A stretch of 64,000 bases of DNA from Streptomyces canus 299MFChir4.1 (lineage in GTDB: Bacteria > Actinomycetota > Actinomycetes > Streptomycetales > Streptomycetaceae): the NCBI RefSeq assembly GCF_000383615.1, contig NZ_KB911585.1, positions 344,939-408,938 of the forward strand. The letters are read 5' to 3'. Under the pieces are notes generated by a model. It was given only the letters and a program-made list of their open reading frames with translations. It ran no database searches and had not been told where the DNA came from. How positions within the stretch are numbered: position 1 is the first letter of the stretch; each line of letters starts with the position of its first letter. Made by a program: the position numbers and the translations under genes. Below, piece by piece: positions 35,219 through 42,827 of this stretch.

Positions 35219-35232
35219 TCAAGCGATCTTGA
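35219..35232. promoter_or_regulatory. Inverted repeat upstream of the MMPL gene
   Basis: TCAAG and CTTGA are perfect 5-bp arms around CGAT, about 145 bp before the transporter ATG. TCAAG also recurs at 35258-35262 (CTCAAGAC). It may be a TetR- or MarR-type operator; no regulator gene is adjacent. Confidence 0.35.
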
Positions 35233-35376
35233 GCCGTGATCACTACGATGGCGAGCTCAAGACAACCATTCCGGCCGGTCCGACGGGGGATCGCCCTGGG
35301 GGACCGCCGGGGGTCGCCGATGCCAGGGACCGCTCCCCGGGCTGCGGTGATCTTCCTTCCCAGGAGGACCTTCCGC

Positions 35377-37548
35377 ATGTTCCGAAGTATTGGCAACGCT
35401 GTCGTCCGACATCCCGTCTGGACGATCGTTGCGTGGTTGATCGCAGCTGTGGCGATCGTGGCCACCGCTCCGAGCCTGCCCTCGAACAGTGACGAGAGCA
35501 GCTTTCTCCCCAAGAGTTACGAGTCCATCAAAGCGGCGCAGGTTCAGGAGAGGGCGTTCCCCAGCGCCTTCACCCCGTCCGCGATCGCGCTGTACCAGCG
35601 CACCGACGGCGGCAAGCTGACCGCCGCCGACCAGAAGGATGTCGCCCGGATCACCTCCGAGCTCGGCAAGAAGAAGATCGACCAGGTGCAGAAGGTCGTC
35701 CCCGGCCAGCCGTCCTCGGACGGCAGGTACGCCCTGACCCTGGTCCAGATGGACAGCAAGAAGGCCGGCCAGCCCGAACAGGCCGACGCGGCCAAGGTGT
35801 TGCGCGACGACGTCAAACAACTCGCCAAGGGTACGAACCTCGACGTCAAGCTCGGCGGCTCGGCCGCTCAGGCCCTCGACCAACAGGACTCGTCCAAGCG
35901 TGGCGAGGCACTGATCGGCATCGGCACCTTCCTCATCATCCTGGTGACCCTGCTGATCATCTTCCGGGCGCCGATCCTGGCCTTCCTGCCCCTGATCACC
36001 ATCGGGTTGGTGTCCGCGATCGCCAATGGACTGATCGCCTACGCCACCAAGCTCTTCGGTCTCCAGGCCAACAGCTCGATCTCGTCGATCCTGATCGTCG
36101 TGCTCTTCGGCGTGGGCACGGACTACTTCCTGTTCCTGATGTTCCGCTACCGCGAACGCCTGCGACTCGGCGACGAACCGAAGCAGGCCATGATCAACGC
36201 GGTCGACCGGGTCGGCGAGGCCATCGCCTCCGCCGCCGGAGCGGTCATCATCGCCTTCCTGGCGCTGGTCCTGTCGACGCTGGGCTTCCTCAAGCAGATG
36301 GGTCCGGCGCTCGCGATCGCGGTCACCGTCACCCTGATCGCCGGCCTGACGCTGATCCCGGCCATCGTCTCGCTCATCGGCCCGAAGGTCTTCTGGCCGT
36401 CCAAGTCGTGGCAGCGCGAGCCGGAGAACGCCCGGTTCGCCGCGCTGGGCCGCGGGGTGCGGAACCGTCCGGCGCTGACCGCCGGGCTCTCCGGACTCGT
36501 CCTGGTCGCGCTGTCGCTCGGGACGTTCGGCTACAACGCCACGTTCGACCTGGCGTCCGGGTCCATGCCCAAGACGAAGGAGTCGATGGTCGTCCAGGAC
36601 GAGATGCAGAAGGCGTACTCGGCGGGTGCCGCCGCGCCGACCGACGTGTATCTGTCCAGCACCGACGGCAAACCGATCGACACCACGGTCTTCGACGCGT
36701 ACGCGAAGAAGCTCGGGGCCGTGGACGGTGTGGCGAACGCCCGTCTGTCGCAGTCGAGCAAGGACGGCAGCACCGCCGACTTCACCGTCACCCTCAAGTA
36801 CGAGGCGTCGACGGACAAGGCCATCGAGGCGGTGGGCCGGGTCCGCGACGTGGCGCACTCCGACGCCCCGGACGGCACCGAGGCCCTGGTCGGCGGCATG
36901 TCCTCGATCTTCAAGGACATCGACACCGCGGTCAATCACGACTACCGGACGGTCTTCCCCGTCGCCGCCGTGCTGATCATGCTCATCCTGGGGCTGCTGC
37001 TGCGCAGTGTGGTCGCCCCCTGGTACCTGATGGCCTCGGTGGGCCTCGGCTTCAGCGCCACGCTCGGCACCACGGTCTGGATCTTCCAGGAGGGACAGGG
37101 GCACTCGGGCCTGATGTTCATGCTCCCGGTGATCATGTATCTCTTCGTGGTCGCCATCGGCACCGACTACAACATCCTCATGATCGCCCGGCTGAGGGAG
37201 GAGGCCCGCGAGGGCCGCGAGCCGCGTGAGGCGGCCGGTATGGCGGTGCGGCACGCCGGTCCCACGGTGGCCGCGGCGGGCTTCATCCTGGCGGCGACCT
37301 TCGCCACGATGATGCTGGCCGGCAACGCCCTGCTCACCGAGATGGGCTTCGCGGTCTCCTTCGGCATCGCCGTCGCCGCCTTCGTCATGGCGATGTTCTT
37401 CACGCCCAGCCTCACCGCCCTGATCGGCCACGCGGCCTGGTGGCCGGGGCACGCGGACCGGGCGAAGGAGACACCGGCCGCTCCCGCGCCGGTCTCCGGT
37501 GGTGAACGGGACACCGTGATGAAGGATCCGGCAGGTCGGCGCAACTGA
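35377..37548 (+). CDS. MMPL-family RND transporter
   Basis: The product has 723 residues from the ATG at 35377 (AGGAGG nine bases upstream). The layout is that of MmpL proteins: helix 1 (WTIVAWLIAAVAIVATA), a first periplasmic domain (about 35-180), five helices with GVGTDYFLFLMFRYRE in the GxxxDY region, a second periplasmic domain (about 375-530) and a second helical bundle with VAIGTDYNILMIARLREE. The paired GTDY motifs form the proton relay. It probably exports a lipid or hydrophobic drug. It is a single gene followed by a strong terminator. Confidence 0.92.
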   Translation: MFRSIGNAVVRHPVWTIVAWLIAAVAIVATAPSLPSNSDESSFLPKSYESIKAAQVQERAFPSAFTPSAIALYQRTDGGKLTAADQKDVARITSELGKKKIDQVQKVVPGQPSSDGRYALTLVQMDSKKAGQPEQADAAKVLRDDVKQLAKGTNLDVKLGGSAAQALDQQDSSKRGEALIGIGTFLIILVTLLIIFRAPILAFLPLITIGLVSAIANGLIAYATKLFGLQANSSISSILIVVLFGVGTDYFLFLMFRYRERLRLGDEPKQAMINAVDRVGEAIASAAGAVIIAFLALVLSTLGFLKQMGPALAIAVTVTLIAGLTLIPAIVSLIGPKVFWPSKSWQREPENARFAALGRGVRNRPALTAGLSGLVLVALSLGTFGYNATFDLASGSMPKTKESMVVQDEMQKAYSAGAAAPTDVYLSSTDGKPIDTTVFDAYAKKLGAVDGVANARLSQSSKDGSTADFTVTLKYEASTDKAIEAVGRVRDVAHSDAPDGTEALVGGMSSIFKDIDTAVNHDYRTVFPVAAVLIMLILGLLLRSVVAPWYLMASVGLGFSATLGTTVWIFQEGQGHSGLMFMLPVIMYLFVVAIGTDYNILMIARLREEAREGREPREAAGMAVRHAGPTVAAAGFILAATFATMMLAGNALLTEMGFAVSFGIAVAAFVMAMFFTPSLTALIGHAAWWPGHADRAKETPAAPAPVSGGERDTVMKDPAGRRN

Positions 37549-37572
37549 CGCCGCTGACACCGCTGTGACGCG

Positions 37573-37610
37573 ACGGCGTCTGCCGGGCCGCACGGCCCGG
37601 CAGACGCCGT
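37573..37610 (+). terminator. Perfect 18-bp-stem terminator after the MMPL gene
   Basis: ACGGCGTCTGCCGGGCCG pairs exactly with its complement across a CA centre and is followed by CCTTCGTTTC. It lies 25 bp after the transporter stop. Confidence 0.88.
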
Positions 37611-37668
37611 CCTTCGTTTCCCCGTCCCGCCGGGCCGGACGCTTGCGGCCTCTGCCACCCTGAACCCC

Positions 37669-38430
37669 GTGCCGAACCCCACTCCCGTCACCCCGGACGC
37701 TCCCGCCCTCATACGGGTCCCGCTGCTCACCCAGCAGTGGCTCGACCTCGCCTTCGTCCACTGGGCCGTCGAACCGGCGGTGGTGGCGGGCCTGTTGCCG
37801 CGCGGTACGGTCCCCGACACGCACGAGGGGCTCACCTACGTCGGCCTTGTCGCGTTCCGGATGCACCGGGTCGGCTGGCTGGGGCTGCCGGGGGTGCCGT
37901 ATCTCGGGACCTTCCCGGAGACCAACGTGCGCCTGTACTCGGTGGACGCGCACGGACGGCGCGGCGTGGTGTTCCGCTCGATGGACGCCTCCCGGCTGAT
38001 CCCGGTGGTGATGGGACGCCTCGCCTTCCGGCTGCCGTATCTGTGGTCCCGGATGAGCGTCCGCAGGGCCGGTGACACCGTCACCTACACCAGCTCACGC
38101 CGCTGGCCCGGCCCGCGCGGCGCCCGCAGCCTGCTCACGGTACGGACCGGAGAACGCATCGGGGAGCCGACCGGCCTGGAGCACTTCCTCACCGCCCGCT
38201 GGGGCATGCACAACGCCTTCTTCGGCGGCCCCGAGCCGCTGGCCTACCTGCCCAACGACCATCCGCGCTGGCCCCTGTACCGCGCCGAGCTGCTCACCTG
38301 CGAGCAGGACCTCGTCACCGCGGCCGGCCTGCCCGTCCCGGCCGACGCCCCGGTCAGCGTCCTGTACTCCCCCGGCGTCCCGGTCCGCCTCGGCCGCCCG
38401 GCCCGCCCCGCGGGCATCCCCACGCCCTGA
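37669..38430 (+). CDS. DUF2071 (YqjF-like) protein
   Basis: The product has 253 residues from a GTG at 37669 with no clear ribosome site. The pattern HWAVEPAVVAGLLPRG..DTHEGLTYVGLVAFRM, FPETNVRLYSVD, GVVFRSMDASRLIPV and a late RWGMHNAFFG marks the DUF2071/YqjF family, an acetoacetate-decarboxylase-like fold. The biological role is unknown. It stands alone between two terminated units. Confidence 0.85.
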   Translation: MPNPTPVTPDAPALIRVPLLTQQWLDLAFVHWAVEPAVVAGLLPRGTVPDTHEGLTYVGLVAFRMHRVGWLGLPGVPYLGTFPETNVRLYSVDAHGRRGVVFRSMDASRLIPVVMGRLAFRLPYLWSRMSVRRAGDTVTYTSSRRWPGPRGARSLLTVRTGERIGEPTGLEHFLTARWGMHNAFFGGPEPLAYLPNDHPRWPLYRAELLTCEQDLVTAAGLPVPADAPVSVLYSPGVPVRLGRPARPAGIPTP

Positions 38431-38546
38431 CGGCGGCGGGAGCGCGTTCTTCGGACATTCACGGGGGGATCACGTCCGAGGGGTTGAACCGGTCCGCGAC
38501 CGCACTAGCGTCTGTGGGCGTCCCGACCCACACGAGTGAGGTGTCG

Positions 38547-39614
38547 ATGTCCTCAAGACATGTCCTCGCCGGCCTGGCGCTGGTCCCGGTGCTCACGCTG
38601 TCGGCCGCCACGTCCGCGACGGCGTACGACGGCCACCGCCCGCCCGCGCCGAAGCGGCACTTCGACCTCCAGGCCCACCGCGGCGGCCTCGGTATGACGA
38701 CCGAGGAGTCCCTGGAGGGCTTCGGGAAAGCGCTGCGTCTCGGGGTGTCCACGCTGGAGCTGGACACCCATGTCACCAAGGACCTGAAGGTCGTCGTCAA
38801 CCACGACCGGCAGATCAGCGCGGTCAAGTGCCGTGACACGGGGCCGGTGACGGCCGGCGATCCGATGTACCCGTATGTCGGCAAGTACATCAAGGATCTG
38901 ACGCTGGCTCAGATCAAGACGATGGACTGCGGCTACCAGCAGCTGCCCGGTTTCCCGGAGCAGGAGGTCGTCAAGGGCTTCCGGATGGTGGAGCTGAAGG
39001 ACGTGCTGAACCTCGTCAAGCGCTACCGCGCGAGGCAGGTCAAGCTGAACATCGAGACGAAGGTCGAGGCCGGCGCGCCCGAGCAGACCGCGCCGCGTGA
39101 GCTGTTCGTACGGCGAGTCCACGAGGAGATCCACCGCTCGGGCATCGAGCGGCAGGTCACCATCCAGTCCTTCGACTGGGGCGCGCTCAAGGAGATGCAC
39201 AAGCTGGCCCCGAAGTGGCCGCTCGTCGCGCTCACCAACTACGACTTCCTCCAGGTCGGCAAGCCCGGCGCATCGCCGTGGCTCGGCGGGGTCGACGCCG
39301 ACGACTACGGCGGCGACTTCGTCAGGGCGGCCGCCACGATCCCCGGCGTCAAAGCCCTCTCCCCCAACTACGGCTTCCCGCAGAGCGGCAAGGTCGGCGA
39401 CCCCGACTTCCGTTTCTACGCCGACCGGACGATGGTCGAGGAGGCCCACGCCCGGGGCCTGAAGGTCATCCCGTGGACCTGCGACGACCCGGCCACCGTG
39501 GAGGCACTGATGGACATGGGCGTCGACGGCGTCATCACCGACTATCCGAACCGCGTACGGCAGATCATGGCCGAGCGCGGCATGGCTCTGCCGAGGGCGT
39601 ACCGGCCGCGTTGA
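38547..39614 (+). CDS. Secreted glycerophosphodiester phosphodiesterase
   Basis: The product has 355 residues from the ATG at 38547 with a GTGAGG site. A Sec signal peptide (hydrophobic LAGLALVPVLTLSAATSATA, cleavage near AYA) directs export. The GDPD barrel shows the catalytic AHRGG (FDLQAHRGGLGMTTEESLEGF), the metal-binding ELDTHVTKD and NHDRQIS, then NIETKVE and a final PWTCDDPATVEALMDMGVDGVITDYPNRV. It releases glycerol-3-phosphate from phospholipid headgroup diesters or teichoic acids, a way to scavenge phosphate. Confidence 0.93.
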   Translation: MSSRHVLAGLALVPVLTLSAATSATAYDGHRPPAPKRHFDLQAHRGGLGMTTEESLEGFGKALRLGVSTLELDTHVTKDLKVVVNHDRQISAVKCRDTGPVTAGDPMYPYVGKYIKDLTLAQIKTMDCGYQQLPGFPEQEVVKGFRMVELKDVLNLVKRYRARQVKLNIETKVEAGAPEQTAPRELFVRRVHEEIHRSGIERQVTIQSFDWGALKEMHKLAPKWPLVALTNYDFLQVGKPGASPWLGGVDADDYGGDFVRAAATIPGVKALSPNYGFPQSGKVGDPDFRFYADRTMVEEAHARGLKVIPWTCDDPATVEALMDMGVDGVITDYPNRVRQIMAERGMALPRAYRPR

Positions 39615-39640
39615 CCGGCTCGGCCCGGAGAAAGCCGGGT

Positions 39641-40270
39641 CTACGACCGGTAGCTGATCTCGGGGAGAGCCGGCCTCGGGGCGGGACGCCGGCTCACCCA
39701 TCCGTACAGGACCACCGAGCAGACCGCCGCCAACGCGCACCAGGTCGACACGAACTCCAGCCGCCACAGCAGCCAGCACACCAGGGCGCCCGCCCCCGCC
39801 AGGACGCCGAGCGCGGTGAGCCAACGGTCGCCGGAGAACAGCAGCGCGCCGACCGTGGCGATCAGGTAGCCCGCGATGAGCAGCTCCGCCCGGGGCAGTC
39901 CGATGATGTAGGCCATGGTGTGGCCGCGGATCTCGGCCCGGACCGGGCGGGTGGCGAGGCCGTGGGCGAGGAAGGCGGCGGTCAGCGCACCCACCGCCAC
40001 GAACGCGGTCGCCCGGCGGCCGGCTCGGCGTGAGGCCGCGCACCACACGGCGAGCACGGGCAGGGCGATGACGGCCCAGGCCATGGTGGCGGCGCCGGTG
40101 CCTCCCCCGGCGTGCCAGACCTGGGCCTCGACCAGTTGGTGGACGCCGAGCAGCAAAGGCAGCGCGGCGAGGGGCAGGTCGCCGGCGCGCCGGGTGCGGA
40201 TCACGCACGCCGCCCCGACGGAGGTGATGGCCGCGCCCGCCACGAGGTCCGCTGTCGCACTCCAGCACAT
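39641..40270 (-). CDS. DUF6629-type small membrane protein
   Basis: This 209-residue protein has about seven hydrophobic segments and starts MCWSATADL, the typical opening of the DUF6629 family, with HQLVEAQVWH at about 44-53. Function is unknown. It stands alone between the convergent phosphodiesterase gene and the solute-binding protein operon. Confidence 0.78.
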   Translation of the reverse strand: MCWSATADLVAGAAITSVGAACVIRTRRAGDLPLAALPLLLGVHQLVEAQVWHAGGGTGAATMAWAVIALPVLAVWCAASRRAGRRATAFVAVGALTAAFLAHGLATRPVRAEIRGHTMAYIIGLPRAELLIAGYLIATVGALLFSGDRWLTALGVLAGAGALVCWLLWRLEFVSTWCALAAVCSVVLYGWVSRRPAPRPALPEISYRS

Positions 40271-40347
40271 GACACCACCATGTCAGGCCGGACCGTCGGC
40301 CGTCCGCTCCGCCACGACGCGAACGGGCCGGGCGGCCCGCTCGCGCG

Positions 40348-41613
40348 CTACGCGCAGATGTCCTGCGGTGGCCGGAAGGTGCGGTCGACGCCGGAGTCCG
40401 TGTTCACCTGGACGCGTACGGTCTCCAACTGCTGGAGCAGCGAGCCGAGTTGCCGCTGCGTGGGGTCGCGGAAGAACTCCAGGACCGCTCGGTGGAAGGC
40501 GTCCCGGAGTTCGGGCGGCATCACGTCGGAGGCGTCGAAGCAGAGGGTGCGGGCGCGGGAGGTGAGCAGGGAGTCGATCTCCCGCTCGACCGGTGTCGCG
40601 GAGGCCGGCGGCGACAACCCGGCCGTGTCCGGGAACAGCGGCCGTACCGCGGGATCGGCCTCCGACCACCAGAGCTCCCGCCCGGCCGGGCTCGACAGCC
40701 GTTCGACGAGTTGCTGGGCGTCCGGGTCGTCGCTGAAGACGGCGGCCATGTCACCGGCGACCTCGAAGGCGTCCCGGTACGCGGACTGCCCGTCCAGATA
40801 GCGGGCCGACGGCTCCACCGTCACGTCGTCGCCCGTGTAGACGTAGCGGATGAAGGCGCTCTGGTGCTCGTGCGTGCAGTCGAAACCGGGCGAGGCGAGC
40901 AGGCCGCGCGGCTGTCCGTCCGGGCCGGTCGAGCCCTCGAACGACGTGGTCAGGGAGTGTTCCACCGACTTCGGGGAGCGCTTGCCGAGCAGTTTCGCCC
41001 AGGTGGTCCAGGCACGTTCGACAGCCGGGTTCCGCCAGTCGAGGCGGCCGGTGGCCCACTCGGTGTAGAGGGCGGGGCCCGCCTGGTGGAGCACGAGGTC
41101 CTCGATCCAGTCGGTGCCGGGCCAGCCGGAGGTGGCCTGCGAGGCGAGGCCGACACACCAGGTGGGATGTTTGCCCGACGCGCCGCGCTTGCTCCACACG
41201 AGGCTCTTGAGGTCGACCTTCAGCGGCACCCAGTAGGTGCGCCGCCGGCTGTCCACCAGCAAGGTCGGCGCCCAGGGCGGATAGGCGCGCTCGGCGCTGG
41301 CCTCGGCGAGCGGCTTCAGCTCGTCGCGGCGGGCGTACTCGGTGAGTTCGCCGATGCTGTTGAGGACCGCCACGTCCGGCGGATCGTCGGCCTCCAGCTG
41401 TGAGACGAGCGTCTCGCGCAGCGAGCGGGTGCCCTCGTAGGTGTACGTCCGTCCGGTCCCGTCGTCCAGTTTGTCGAGGGCGGCTTCGAAGGCCTTGCCC
41501 TCCTCGCCGGTCCAGGGGCCGAGGACGACCAGCGGGTCGCGGGTGTCCGACCCGCAGCCGGGGACGAGGGCGAGCAGACACGCCACGAGGAGGACGCGCA
41601 GGACACGGCTCAT
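40348..41613 (-). CDS. Lipoprotein solute-binding protein of the PknG-like operon
   Basis: This 421-residue protein has a lipoprotein signal, VLLVACLLALVPGCGSD, with a lipobox cysteine at residue 20. The mature part has a type-1 extracellular solute-binding fold: WTGEEGKAFEAALDKL, DVAVLNSIGELTEYARRDELKPL and a late DAFHRAVLEFFRDPTQRQLGSLLQQLE. No ABC permease or ATPase is linked. Its ATG overlaps the stop of the upstream GlnX-like membrane protein (ATGA), so it most likely serves that protein as a ligand-presenting sensor, as GlnH does in mycobacteria. The ligand is unknown. Confidence 0.8.
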   Translation of the reverse strand: MSRVLRVLLVACLLALVPGCGSDTRDPLVVLGPWTGEEGKAFEAALDKLDDGTGRTYTYEGTRSLRETLVSQLEADDPPDVAVLNSIGELTEYARRDELKPLAEASAERAYPPWAPTLLVDSRRRTYWVPLKVDLKSLVWSKRGASGKHPTWCVGLASQATSGWPGTDWIEDLVLHQAGPALYTEWATGRLDWRNPAVERAWTTWAKLLGKRSPKSVEHSLTTSFEGSTGPDGQPRGLLASPGFDCTHEHQSAFIRYVYTGDDVTVEPSARYLDGQSAYRDAFEVAGDMAAVFSDDPDAQQLVERLSSPAGRELWWSEADPAVRPLFPDTAGLSPPASATPVEREIDSLLTSRARTLCFDASDVMPPELRDAFHRAVLEFFRDPTQRQLGSLLQQLETVRVQVNTDSGVDRTFRPPQDICA

Positions 41614-42827
41614 GCGACGGCTCCGGGGCGGGTGACGACAAGGTACTCGCGACGGTAGGCGTGCAGCGTGCCGGCGATCACGGCCGCGACGGCAAGGCCC
41701 GCGGGGAACACGAACGGGGCGATGCCGTCGAGGAAGGCGAGCCGCCCGTCCGCCAGGTCCTCGTCGATCCGGGCCCGCAGCGTCTCGATGGCCTGCGGCT
41801 CCGGTCCGGCGAAGGGGCTTTCCTCGGCGGCCGTCTCCGTCCGGGGCGAGGTCTTCTCGGCCAGCGCGTCCGCGACGGGGACGGTCCCGTGCTGGGCGTC
41901 CAGGGCCAGCAGGGCGTCAACCGTCAGGAACGGTACGGCGAGCAACGGCAGGGCGGCTGCCGCGAGGGGGATGCTCAGCCGGATCCGGAAGCGGTGGTGC
42001 AGGAAGGACACCGTCCGCCACAGCCCGGTGGCGAGCAGGGCGAAGGCGAGGACGGCGATCACCGCCGCGGTGATGGTGTCCGCGCCCCAGGCGGCCCGGT
42101 CGGCGAGCCGCGCGCGCAGCCGCGCCTCCAGACCGGTCACCCGGTCGACGATGGAGGTGGCGGCGGAGCCGGTCGCGGCCGGGCAGGCCGGATACGGGTT
42201 CCTGCCGGTCGCCGCGACGGGCTGCGAGCAGAGCATGCTGCGCGCGTAGGTGAGTTCGGCGTCGCGCAGGACCGGGTCGGTGGCGTGGCCCTGGGCCCGG
42301 CCGATCCAGCCGGTGTAGTCGACGACCAGCGCGGACACCACCCGTAGTTCCTGTTCCTCGGCGACGGTGAGGGCTCCGCTGCGGGTGACCTGGTTCAGGC
42401 TCTGCGTGGCGCGGGCGATCCGGGTCCGGTACCGCTCGCTGAGCCCGCTGAGCTCGGCCGCCCGGCCCTCGGCGAGGTTCCGCTCGGCCTCGCCCTGCGC
42501 GATGAGCAGCGAGGCCCGGGCGTCCGCGAGGTCGACCAGCGCGGGCGCGGCGCGCTCCCGGATGTACGCGGAGTCACCGCGCACGCCGGTGTAGGCCCAG
42601 CCGAGCGCCCCGAAGGCCACCACGGCGAGCAGCGGCAGCGCGACCAGCCGGTCCCGCAGGTAGGCACGGTTGCGGTGGCCGACGGCGGAGGGCCAGGCGT
42701 AGCGGTGGACCCGGCGGACGAGTTCGGCGGTTACGGCGGCGACGGCCCGCGTGAGGTGGAGGGTGTCCTGTGCGACGGCGCGTAAGCGACCGTCCGGAGC
42801 CAGTCGGCGACTCTCTTGCCGAGCCAT
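41610..42827 (-). CDS. GlnX-like four-helix membrane protein
   Basis: The product has 405 residues from the ATG at 42827 (AGGGA six bases upstream). Helices lie at about 60-80, 256-276, 288-308 and 370-390. Between the first two is a mainly helical extracellular domain of about 170 residues (ERAAPALVDLADARASLLIAQGEAERNL..), as in four-helix-bundle sensors. It has no kinase or transport motif. Its start overlaps the end of the PknG-like kinase gene by 97 bp, and its end overlaps the solute-binding protein start. The order and topology match the GlnX link between GlnH and PknG in mycobacteria; sequence homology is not proven here. Confidence 0.75.
   Translation of the reverse strand: MARQESRRLAPDGRLRAVAQDTLHLTRAVAAVTAELVRRVHRYAWPSAVGHRNRAYLRDRLVALPLLAVVAFGALGWAYTGVRGDSAYIRERAAPALVDLADARASLLIAQGEAERNLAEGRAAELSGLSERYRTRIARATQSLNQVTRSGALTVAEEQELRVVSALVVDYTGWIGRAQGHATDPVLRDAELTYARSMLCSQPVAATGRNPYPACPAATGSAATSIVDRVTGLEARLRARLADRAAWGADTITAAVIAVLAFALLATGLWRTVSFLHHRFRIRLSIPLAAAALPLLAVPFLTVDALLALDAQHGTVPVADALAEKTSPRTETAAEESPFAGPEPQAIETLRARIDEDLADGRLAFLDGIAPFVFPAGLAVAAVIAGTLHAYRREYLVVTRPGAVA

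Noticed and set aside
35257-37953. 898-codon minus-strand frame opposite the MMPL transporter
   Set aside because: Antisense shadow of a well-supported membrane protein; its composition is typical of Streptomyces frame echoes.
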